In this document: piece by piece, positions 46,101 to 53,900 of the stretch
Layout of the letters: every line of letters starts with the position of its first letter
Position numbering within the stretch: position 1 is the stretch's first letter
NCBI RefSeq assembly: GCF_000024025.1
Contig: NC_013131.1
Span: 3,782,001-3,846,000 of the forward strand
Direction: 5' to 3'
Length of the DNA stretch: 64,000 bases
Source: Catenulispora acidiphila DSM 44928
GTDB lineage: Bacteria; Actinomycetota; Actinomycetes; Streptomycetales; Catenulisporaceae
Notes under the pieces: model-generated
Told to the model about the DNA's origin: nothing
Database searches by the model: none
The model's input: the letters and a program-made list of their open reading frames with translations, nothing else
Made by a program: the position numbers and the translations under genes

Positions 46101-47129
46101 CCCGCCCGGCGCTCCGATCCAGCTCTTCACCTGTGACAGTGGGCTGAATTCGTACCTGCGCACCGCCGCGTACTCCGCCTGCATCCGCTGCAGCCAGGGC
46201 CCGAGCTCCCCGGCGTCGGGCACCGCCACCCGGACCGGCAGGGTGTTGGTGAACAGCCCGACCATCTGTTCCACCCGCGGCAGCTCCGGCGGGCGGTTCG
46301 AGCTGGTCACGCCGAACGTGACCTCCGCCTCGCCGCTGTACCGCTGGAGTACCAGCGCCCACGCGGCGTGTAGCAGGGTGTTGAGCGTCACCCGATGCGC
46401 GGCCGCCGCCGCTCGCAGCCGCGCCTCCGCACCCGACGGCAGCTCCACCGCGTGCTCGGCGACCGGTCCGACCTCCGCGCCCGGATCGGCGGGACGCAGC
46501 GGACCCAGCCGCGTCGCGCCGCTCCAGCCCGATAGCGCCTCGGCCCAGAAAGCGCGCGCCGCATTCAAATCCTGCCGACGCAGCCAAGCGATGTAGTCCC
46601 CGAACGGCGGCGCCGCCTCCGGCTCCGGCAGCCCGGCCGTCGCCGCCAGATAGCGCCCCAGCACATCCCCCATCAGCACCGGCGTCGACCATCCGTCGAG
46701 CAGCAGCAGGTGGTGCGTCCACACCAGCCCGTGGCTGTCGTCGCCGAACCGGATGACATGCAGCCGCTGCAACGGCGGCGAAGCCGGATCGAACCCGGCC
46801 GCCCGATCCTCGCCCAGCAACGCGTCGAACCGGTCCACCGCGTCCGGCGCGCCGCTCCAGTCGTGCCGCGTCACCGCCGGCGGCATCTCCCGATGCACAC
46901 GCTGCACCGGATCCGCCGCGCCCTCCCAGTGGAACGACGTCCGCAGCACGCTGTGCGCCCGCGTCGCCGCCTCCCACGCCGCCACCAGCGCGTCGGCGTC
47001 CAGCGGCCCGTCGATCAGGAAGCTGCGCTGGTTGACGTAGCTGTCGGAGTCGCCGTCGTACAGGCTGTGGAACAAGATCCCCTGCTGGAGCGGAGACAGC
47101 TCGTACTGGTCTTGGATCTCAGAACTCAT
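43110..47129 (-). CDS. Terminal NRPS module C-A(Ser)-T-TE; TE has Cys nucleophile
   Basis: A 1339-residue protein. C at about 5-430 (HHLLLLDG), a Gly-rich linker at 435-475, A at 485-965 (A3 [12 protein letters not shown]5 [13 protein letters not shown]7 YRTGD, A10 HNGKLLR), T at about 985-1055 (LGGTS), TE at 1075-1325. Pocket residues D-V-W-H-V-S-L-V-D-K match the published serine code. The TE elbow reads GHCAG, with Cys instead of Ser; the acid is in SADPMTP and the histidine in GGGHYFH. Cys thioesterases are known where strained rings are made (ObiF for a beta-lactone, SulM for a beta-lactam). As the only C-A-T-TE protein it probably ends the assembly line. It is 31 bases downstream of the MppP-like gene in one operon. 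Confidence 0.95.
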   Translation of the reverse strand: MSSEIQDQYELSPLQQGILFHSLYDGDSDSYVNQRSFLIDGPLDADALVAAWEAATRAHSVLRTSFHWEGAADPVQRVHREMPPAVTRHDWSGAPDAVDRFDALLGEDRAAGFDPASPPLQRLHVIRFGDDSHGLVWTHHLLLLDGWSTPVLMGDVLGRYLAATAGLPEPEAAPPFGDYIAWLRRQDLNAARAFWAEALSGWSGATRLGPLRPADPGAEVGPVAEHAVELPSGAEARLRAAAAAHRVTLNTLLHAAWALVLQRYSGEAEVTFGVTSSNRPPELPRVEQMVGLFTNTLPVRVAVPDAGELGPWLQRMQAEYAAVRRYEFSPLSQVKSWIGAPGGQPLFESLVIFDNYSLAMGTTPIPGLPTLVPLDVFEKTSQPLVLLVTPQPTFSLRLRWHRDRFAAGAAERMLEDFRAALVGMAGAGRVEEVAAGLVRGGGARGGVDARSGAGAGGGLTSQGPVTVFPDAGCTLPELFERRVAVAPDAVAVVGGEGGRVRYRELAGRARGVAAALVAAGVGRGDVVGVCAERSVEMVAALVGVGLAGAAYLPLEPTLPGERLAFMVGEAGARVVLAQRGCAEVVWGGGGGRVLILEDVAEVSELVGVSAARSDDTAYVIYTSGSTGRPKGAAISHRAIVNRLLWMQDTFALTSEDRVLQKTPFGFDVSVWEVFWPLIAGATMVLARPGGHQDAEYLTQVIERQAVTTAHFVPSMLQLFLDEPKAAECGLRRVVCSGEALSYPLAERFGEALPHTELHNLYGPTEAAVDVTWWDCARPVAEAGIVPIGEPIANTRAYVLDRRLAEAPDGVPGELYLAGVQLARGYVGRPGLTAAAFVAHPLAGDGGRLYRTGDRVRRLPDGALDFLGRVDRQVKIHGYRVEPGEVEQALAAHPAVKEAAVVVREAPGGPRLAAYVTAVATGKSGLDVAALRDHLRTRLPRYMLPATITVLPVMPLSHNGKLLRAALPDPSSAAVAEHSAVPTTVREQAVADVFRDVLGLAEVDAAVGFFDLGGTSFDAVRAIRRIEGASVALLGAHPSVRELAAALDGPPPEEDRRLVRLTGARPAAGNLVCVPYGGGSAITYRRLADALPEGLALLALAVPGHELGADDEPRPIQDVARDAAEAVAKVVDGPVAVYGHCAGVALAVELARCLEESGRPVQRLFLGGAYPFGQPGWFGRAVRATVGALVRAGLWRISAASVGTTGGGRRADRAEMRYLRRIGGFDGVVEDEELAFVMRAFRHDVAEGGRYFSEHWLSGRTEPLATPITFLSGSADPMTPRPERRYRLWERFGAGVEAVSVEGGGHYFHQEQPDAVAEIIVAALTGDAEENGGVGEATAG

Positions 47130-47160
47130 CGATGCCTCTCCGCGTGCCCCGGGCCGGCGT

Positions 47161-48294
47161 CTACAGCGCGGTGGACAACTCCAGATACGTCTTCGCCATC
47201 AGCCGCGCCGCGGTCTCGACCGCCTCATATGGGCGCGCCAACGAGATCCGAATGAACCGCAGCCCGCTCTCCGGATCGGCCCAATGGAACGGCGCGCACG
47301 GCAGCACATGCACGCTCCGCATCAGCATCTCCTGGTACAGCCGCGAGGAATTCGGCCCGCTCTCGGGCAACCCGATCCGCGCCACGCTGATCCGCGACTC
47401 CGGATCGGCCAGCGTCAGCCCGCATGTGGCGACCGCGTCCTGCACCGTCGACCGGTTGCGCTCCAACAGAATCCGCGCACGTTCCCAACCACCGTCGATC
47501 CAGTCCCGCGCCAGCGCCGTGACCAGCTGCAGCACCACCGGCGAGGCGGCGAGCAGGGACTCGGAGAACGCCCGCTCGATCGGCAGCGTGCAGTTGGCGC
47601 TGGAGGCGAGCATGCCGATCTTCAGCTCGTGCGTCGGCCACAGCTTGCCGGTGTCCTCGATGACGACCCACTCCACGCCGGCGGCGTCCAGGACCGCGTA
47701 CGTGTCGTACTGCGCCTCGGGCACCTGTCCGCGGAAGCTCGCGTCGATGATCACGATCTGCCCGTGCCGCGCCGCGTGCTCGGCCAGCGAGCGCAGATGC
47801 CCCTCCGGCGTCACCAGCCCGGTCGGGTTGTTCGGGTGGGTCACCACGACCACCCGCACCGGCGGCGCCGGCCACTGCATCGCCAGCAGCTGCTCCTCGC
47901 TCAGCGGCTCCAGGACCAGCCCGCGGGTGCGGAACAGGTCGGCGATGTTGTCGAACGTGGGGTGCAGCACCGCGACCCGGGTCCCGGCCGGCAGCGCGCG
48001 CGCCACGATGTCGGTGGCCAGCGTCGAGGAGTAGCAGCTCAGGATCCGACCGGTCCCGACCGGCGCGCTGTGCTGCCCGATCGCGCCCAGGAACGTGGCG
48101 TGCGCCTCGCGCTCGATCTCCGGGAACGGCCGCCGCGAGGCGGCGGTGAACATCTCCGGGATCCGCGCCACGATCGCGGCCTGCTCCTCGGTGAGCGGCA
48201 GCCGCGCGTGTCCGTCGGTGAGGTTGATGCCGCCGTCCATGTCGGTCAGCGCATCCACTTCCATGGTGGTCAGGTTGGCGAGTTCAGTCATCAT
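47161..48294 (-). CDS. mppP: MppP-like PLP-dependent arginine oxidase
   Basis: A 377-residue PLP enzyme matching MppP of mannopeptimycin/enduracididine synthesis throughout: NLTDGHAR near the N-terminus, LSCYSSTLA, LHPTFDNIADL, HPNNPTG, DASFRG, and the PLP lysine in IEDTGKLWPT. MppP uses O2 and PLP alone to turn L-Arg into 4-hydroxy-2-ketoarginine and related keto acids; relatives such as RohP do similar chemistry. The usual next enzyme MppR is not seen in this window, so the fate of the product is unclear. ATG 48294 or 48291 is the start (GAAGGG upstream). It is divergent from the VioC-like gene across the box at 48423-48440. Confidence 0.9.
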   Translation of the reverse strand: MMTELANLTTMEVDALTDMDGGINLTDGHARLPLTEEQAAIVARIPEMFTAASRRPFPEIEREAHATFLGAIGQHSAPVGTGRILSCYSSTLATDIVARALPAGTRVAVLHPTFDNIADLFRTRGLVLEPLSEEQLLAMQWPAPPVRVVVVTHPNNPTGLVTPEGHLRSLAEHAARHGQIVIIDASFRGQVPEAQYDTYAVLDAAGVEWVVIEDTGKLWPTHELKIGMLASSANCTLPIERAFSESLLAASPVVLQLVTALARDWIDGGWERARILLERNRSTVQDAVATCGLTLADPESRISVARIGLPESGPNSSRLYQEMLMRSVHVLPCAPFHWADPESGLRFIRISLARPYEAVETAARLMAKTYLELSTAL

Positions 48295-48422
48295 CGAGCC
48301 CTTCGTGTCCCGGCTGCCTTCATCGCCCAAATGGGGTGGGGACGCGCCTTCGGGCAAGGACTGCTCCCCGCCGCACCTGCCGCGTCGCGGAAAATATAGA
48401 GAGCCGGGACGATCAGGGACCT

Positions 48423-48469
48423 GTCCCCTCTAACGGGGACCATGGCGGATCTTCGCCGCGACCTAGACT
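48423..48469 (+). promoter_or_regulatory. Cluster box-N23-TANNNT promoter between the MppP-like and VioC-like genes
   Basis: The box GTCCCCTCTAACGGGGAC (48423-48440) is an inverted repeat with six-base arms. On the plus strand, exactly 23 bases later comes TAGACT (48464-48469), 54 bases before the VioC-like ATG. On the minus strand TATATT (48398-48393) lies 24 bases from the box and can serve the mppP-NRPS operon, so the site probably works in both directions. Confidence 0.6.
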
Positions 48470-48523
48470 CGCCTCATCCGGACCCGCTGGTCGGCGGGGG
48501 TGTGACAAGGGGGAAGGCAGACT

Positions 48524-49555
48524 ATGCACCGCTTGGCCCTGACCGCGCAGGACAACCTGGCCGTGGCGCCGATGCTCGCCGATCTCGCCGGGCGCTACCC
48601 GGACATCGAGGACCCGGAGCTGATCCGCTCCGCGCCGGTCCTGGCAGCCAAAGGGCTGCCGCCGCACCTGCTGGCGTTCCTGGACGACTTCCGCCTGCGC
48701 GAACCCTCGGCACTGTGCGTCATATCAGGGCTCGATGTCGATCAGGACCGCCTGGGCCCGACCCCCGAACACTGGCGCGACAGCCAGATCGGCTCGCGCT
48801 CGCTGAACCTGGAGATCTTCTTCCTGCTGTGCGGAGCGGCCCTCGGCGACGTCTTCGGCTGGGCGACCCAGCAGGACGGCCGCATCATGCACGACGTGCT
48901 CCCGATCAAGGGCCACGAGCACTACGAGCTGGGCTCCAACTCGCTGCAGCACCTGTCCTGGCACACTGAGGACTCCTTCCACCCCTGCCGCGGCGACTAC
49001 GTGGCACTGATGTGTCTGAAGAACCCTTACGAGGCCGAGACAATGGTCTGCGACGCCGGCGACCTGGACTGGCCGAACCTCGACGTGGACGCGCTGTTCG
49101 AGCCGGTGTTCACGCAGATGCCGGACAACTCCCACCTCCCGCAGAACACCGCGGAGTCCACCGGCGACCCGACGAAGGACCGCCTGCGCGCCCGCAGCTT
49201 CGAGCTGATCAAGTCCTGGAACGAGAACCCGGTTCGCCGCGCGGTGCTCTACGGAGACCGACAGAACCCTTACATGGCCCTGGACCCGTACCACATGAAG
49301 ATGGATGACTGGTCCGAGCGCTCTCTGGAAGCGTTCCAGGCGCTGTGCGAGGAGATCGAGGCGAAGATGCAGGACGTGGTCCTGCACCCCGGCGACATCG
49401 CCTTCATCGACAACTTCCGCGCGGTCCACGGCCGCCGTTCGTTCCGCGCTCGCTACGACGGCAGCGACCGCTGGCTCAAGCGGCTGAACATCACCCGCAA
49501 TCTGCGCGGCTCGCGGGCTTGGCGGCCGGCGCCGGACGACCGGGTCATTTACTGA
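48524..49555 (+). CDS. VioC/MppO-type arginine or enduracididine beta-hydroxylase
   Basis: A 343-residue TauD/clavaminate-synthase-fold oxygenase. The iron motif is LSWHTEDSFHPCRGDYVALMC: His-x-Glu as in VioC; the second His is in AVHGRRSF with the 2-oxoglutarate Arg region RWLKRLNITRNLR after it. VioC makes 3-hydroxyarginine for capreomycidine; MppO hydroxylates enduracididine at the same carbon. A VioD-like enzyme (40159) and an MppP-like enzyme (47161) are both in the cluster, so either role is possible. It has its own cluster-type promoter. Confidence 0.9.
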   Translation: MHRLALTAQDNLAVAPMLADLAGRYPDIEDPELIRSAPVLAAKGLPPHLLAFLDDFRLREPSALCVISGLDVDQDRLGPTPEHWRDSQIGSRSLNLEIFFLLCGAALGDVFGWATQQDGRIMHDVLPIKGHEHYELGSNSLQHLSWHTEDSFHPCRGDYVALMCLKNPYEAETMVCDAGDLDWPNLDVDALFEPVFTQMPDNSHLPQNTAESTGDPTKDRLRARSFELIKSWNENPVRRAVLYGDRQNPYMALDPYHMKMDDWSERSLEAFQALCEEIEAKMQDVVLHPGDIAFIDNFRAVHGRRSFRARYDGSDRWLKRLNITRNLRGSRAWRPAPDDRVIY

Positions 49556-49603
49556 CGCTGCTCAAGTGGTCCAGTTCACTGGGTACGCCAGGCTCCGCTT
49601 CCC

Positions 49604-50776
49604 TCACACTCCAGCGGCACGCAGCCGTTCCCCGAACTCCCCGAGCGCCGCCGCGTCGGTGTTGCTCACGCTCACCCGTACCATCCCGCGGTCATCCGGC
49701 CCGAACGCCGTCCCCGGAATCAGCAGCGTGTCGTGCTTCATCACCAACTCCCGCACCACGTCCTCCGTCGGCCGCCCCGTGAACGGATGCCGTACCCAGC
49801 CGAAGAACCCGCCGAGCGACGCCAGCTCGAACCCTCCCGGGCGATCCGCCATGACTTCCCGGAACGCCGCGCGCTTGACCGCCAGCTCCGCCGCGCGCTC
49901 CCATCGCCACTCCCGAGCGGTCGTGAGCCCGGCCCACGCCGCTTCCTGCCCGATGCGCGGCGGGCAGATCGCGACGCAGTCCATCAGCTTCATGATTTCC
50001 CGCGCCAGGCTCGGCGAGCCGACGACGGCGCCCACGCGGTAGCCGGGAATCGCCAGGTCCTTGGAGAAGCTGTGCAGGCTGACCACCGTCTCGTCCCACC
50101 CGCTCGTGGTGAACATCGCGTGCGCCGGCTCGGAGCCGTCGCGGAACGAGCGGTAAGTCTCGTCGAGAATCAGGGCTATGCCATGCCGAGCTGCGACGTC
50201 GGCGAACGCGGCTATCTCCGCCGGCGGCACGGTCACGCCCGACGGGTTCCCCGGTGTCACCAGGACGATGGCGCGCGTCCGGTCGGTGATCAGCGCTTCG
50301 GCTTGTGCCGCACGGGGAACCAGACCGTCTCCGTCGCCCGACTCAGGATCCAGATATACCGGACAGATTCCCTCCAGCCGCAGCCACATGTCGTGGTTGA
50401 AGTAGTAGGGCAGCGGCAGCACCACCTCGTCGCCCGGCTCGGCCAGCGCCGACACTGCCAGGCAGAACGCCTGATTACAGCCCGCCGTTACCAGCACTTG
50501 CTCGGCCGAGACAGAACCCTGATAGTCCGCGCTCAGCTCTGCCGCGAACGCCTCCCGCAAGTGCGGAAGCCCGGTCAGCTCCACGTAATCGCCGCCGTGC
50601 GGGTCCTGCGCTGTCGCGACGATGTGCTCGATCACCGACGGCGCGGCCGGGTAGGGCGGCGCCGCCTGCGCCAGGTCCAGCAACGCCCCGCGTCCCTCGT
50701 CGCGCTGGTCCAGCAGCGCGTAGGTGACGCCGATGGGGGAGTCGATCTGCTCCAGGGTCCTGGCGCTCAGTCGCAC
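49604..50776 (-). CDS. Class I/II PLP aminotransferase
   Basis: A 390-residue protein. The frame is open to 50890 but GTG 50776 follows a perfect AGGAGG seven bases upstream. Active-site features: TPGNPSG, Asp of LILDETYRSF, Lys of LHSFSKDLAIPGYRVG and C-terminal Arg of GMVRVSVSNT. It resembles general aspartate/aromatic-type aminotransferases more than VioD. In enduracididine pathways MppQ is a transaminase working after MppP, so an MppQ-like role is possible. Converting a keto acid made by the MppP-like enzyme back to an amino acid would make sense. It is convergent with the VioC-like gene, 48 bases apart. Confidence 0.85.
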   Translation of the reverse strand: MRLSARTLEQIDSPIGVTYALLDQRDEGRGALLDLAQAAPPYPAAPSVIEHIVATAQDPHGGDYVELTGLPHLREAFAAELSADYQGSVSAEQVLVTAGCNQAFCLAVSALAEPGDEVVLPLPYYFNHDMWLRLEGICPVYLDPESGDGDGLVPRAAQAEALITDRTRAIVLVTPGNPSGVTVPPAEIAAFADVAARHGIALILDETYRSFRDGSEPAHAMFTTSGWDETVVSLHSFSKDLAIPGYRVGAVVGSPSLAREIMKLMDCVAICPPRIGQEAAWAGLTTAREWRWERAAELAVKRAAFREVMADRPGGFELASLGGFFGWVRHPFTGRPTEDVVRELVMKHDTLLIPGTAFGPDDRGMVRVSVSNTDAAALGEFGERLRAAGV

Positions 50777-50877
50777 GCTGATCCTCCTGCTCGGGCTGCT
50801 CGGGAGAGGTCGCCTGGCCGCCTGGCGGGCGGCGGACGACGCTGCCGAGCGTCGCCGTTGTCCGCGTCCCGTCGCCA

Positions 50878-50924
50878 CCCCCGAATTCATGTGACATCAC
50901 CGCAGGCGGGCGCGCCGGTAGCTT
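50878..50924 (+). promoter_or_regulatory. Cluster box-N23-TANNNT promoter for the FAAL-NRPS
   Basis: The box CCCCCGAATTCATGTGAC (50878-50895) is followed by exactly 23 bases and TAGCTT (50919-50924), 46 bases before the GTG at 50971. The conserved right half (TTCATGTGAC) is clear; the left half is weaker. Confidence 0.55.
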
Positions 50925-50970
50925 TCGCGGTGTCCGTTTCGCGGCGACGCAGGGAAGGCAGGGATCGGCG

Positions 50971-53900
50971 GTGGCCGAGGCGACGTTCGGGGACCTGCTG
51001 GGGCGCCGGGCGGCGCGCCAGCCTGATCGGGTGGGGTACGTCTTCCTGGGGGAGGACGTGTCGGATGCTTCGCAGGAAACTGCGATCACCTACGCCGCCC
51101 TCGACGCTCGCGCGCGCGCCGTGGCTGCCGGGCTGCGCCGGCAGGGCGTCGGCGTCGGGGATCGCGCGCTGTTGCTGTACGCGCCGGGAGCGGAGTTCCT
51201 GACTGCGTTCTTCGGCTGTCTGTACGCCGGCGTCGTCGCCGTGCCGACGTTCCCGCCGGACCCGTTCCGGTTGGAGCGGACGTTGCCGCGCCTGCTGGCG
51301 ACGACCGTCGATGCGGATCCGGTCGCTGCGCTGACCACCTCTGATCTTCTGCCGCTGGCCGGGATGTTGAACGAGCACGCGCCTCGGTTCGGAGAGCTGC
51401 GTTGGATCGCTACCGACGCCGCCGACATCGCTGTTGCCGACGCAGCCGATGACTTCGCTTCACCGTCGCTCACCGGCGACTCGGTCGCGTTGTTGCAGTA
51501 CACGTCGGGTTCGACGGGCACTCCCAAGGGAGTCGTCCTCACCCACGCGAACCTCCTGCATAACGTCCGCCAGATCCAGGACTTCTTCGCCGTCACTCCC
51601 GACTCGCGGGGTCTGAGCTGGCTGCCGCCGTACCACGACATGGGGCTGATCGGCGGGCTGCTGGAGCCGCTGTTCGTCGGGATGCCGATCTGGCTGATGG
51701 CGCCGTTCGACTTCTTGAAGCGCCCGGTCAGCTGGCTCCAAGCCCTGACGCGCATCGGCGCCACCGCGAGCGGCGGACCGAACTTCGCCTACGACCTGTG
51801 TGCGCGCAAGACCACCCCCGAGCAGCTCGCGGCGCTGGACCTGAGCAGCTGGTCGGTGGCGTTCAACGGCGCCGAGCCGATCCGCCGCGCCACGCTGGAG
51901 CGCTTCGCCGAGCGGTTCGGACCCGCCGGGTTCCGGGCGTCGGCGTTCCTGCCCTGCTACGGGTTGGCCGAGGCGACGCTGATCGTCGGCGGCGGTTCGC
52001 TGGCTTCGACGGCCGGCGCGGTGGAGCGTGCGGCGTTGGAGGTGGGGGAGGTGGTTGCGGTCGCTGTGGACGCGAAGCCCGGTCCCGACGCTTTGGTGAG
52101 TTGCGGACCTGCCTCGGTGGATCAGCGGATTGCGATAGTCGACCCGGACAGCCTGTGCCGACTGCCCACTGACCGAGTCGGCGAGATATGGCTCTCCGGA
52201 CCGAGCGTCGCAGCCGGGTATTGGGGACGTCCTGAGGAGACCGCCGAGGTCTTCCGCGCGAAGCTCGTTGGCGACGACACGGACTGGCTGCGGACCGGCG
52301 ACCTAGGGTTCGTCCGCGACGGCGAGCTGGTCATCACCGGACGTCTCAAAGACCTGATTATCATCCGCGGACGCAACCACTACCCCCAGGACCTGGAGCT
52401 TTCCGCCGAGCAAGCGCATCCCTCGCTGCGACCGGGATGCAGTGTCGCTTTCCTGGACGACGACGATCAGCTGGTCGTCGTTACCGAGGCGGCGCGTGGA
52501 GCTGCCTTGGACCCTGCGGAGGTCGCGAGCGCCGTGCGCACCCGGATCGCCGAGGACCACTCGGTGCAGGTCGCGACGGTCGTCCTGATCGCGGCGGGGG
52601 AGGTGCCCAAGACGTCGAGCGGGAAGGTACGGCGCCGAGACTGTGCGCGCATGCTCGCGGCGGGGGAGTTGCAGGTACTCGGACAGGGCGCGCTACGCGC
52701 CGCTGCGCATCTGCCAGCCACGGACGCACACATCTCTCACCTCCGTGCTCTCACAGCAGTGGTCTGCGATGTGCCCGAATCAGCCGTGGATCCCGCGGCG
52801 TCGTTGCTCACGCTCGGTCTGGACTCACTAGCCGCCATCGAGCTCCAGTCTCGGATCGAGTCCGAGTTCGGCGCGACGGTACCGCTCGAACGCATTCTGG
52901 CCGGCGCCACGCTCGTCGCACTAGCCGCCGAACTTGCCACCGGTTCTGCGACCGATCACGCCCCCGCCCCCACGGTCGAACGCGGCGCCGAGCTAACTCC
53001 CAACGAGCGTGCGCTGTGGTTCCTCCAACGCCTCGACCCCGACTCGACCGCGCACATCACCGCCGCCGCCATTCGACTCACCGGGCCGCTCGACGTTGCC
53101 GCCCTGCGCCGTGCCGTGGCCGAACTCGTACACCGCCATCCCGCCCTACGTAGCACGTTCCCGCTGCGCGACGGCGAACCAGTACGAGTGATCCACCCAG
53201 ATCCCGCTGGCGTCCTCACTGAACTGGCTACTCCCGCCAACTCCCTCGTCTCGGACGCCTACCACCCCTTCGACCTCGACGAAGGTCCGCTCCTCCGAGT
53301 CCGCCTCTACCGCCACGCGCCCGAGGAACATGTGCTCCTCCTCTCCGCTCACCATCTCGTCACCGACTTCTGGTCCACGACCGTCCTCGCCCGCGAACTA
53401 GCCGCGCTCTACACCGGCGCGTCCCTACCTCCTGCGGTGCAGCAGCCTGCGCCACCTGTCCCATCGCCGACTGACGCCGACTACTGGGACTCCCAGATCG
53501 GCGCCCCGGCACTACGCCTGACGTCCCACGATCCAGCGCGCGCCTTCGCCCCTGCCGGGACGCAGCGGATCCACCTCGCCCCCGCTGACGCAGACCGGCT
53601 ACGTGCCATGGCGGCCGCTCAGGGCGTGACGTTGAACGTCGTCCTGCTCACCGCTTTCGAGACGCTGCTACACCTCTGGACCGGTCAGGATGATCTCGCC
53701 ATCGGCATGCCGGTCGCCGCACGCACCCGTCCCGGCTCCGCACAGGCAGTCGGCTATCTCATGAACCCGGTTCCCCTACGCAGCACGATCGCCGACACGG
53801 ACCACGCCACGTTCGCCGAACTCCTGTCCCAAACTCGATCGCGAGTCATCGGCGCGCTAGAGCACCAGCAGTACCCAATCGCCCTACTCGCCGAACGCCA

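Noticed and set aside
47161..50776. A complete enduracididine pathway
   Set aside because: MppP- and MppO-like enzymes and a possible MppQ are present, but no MppR-like cyclase is seen in the window.
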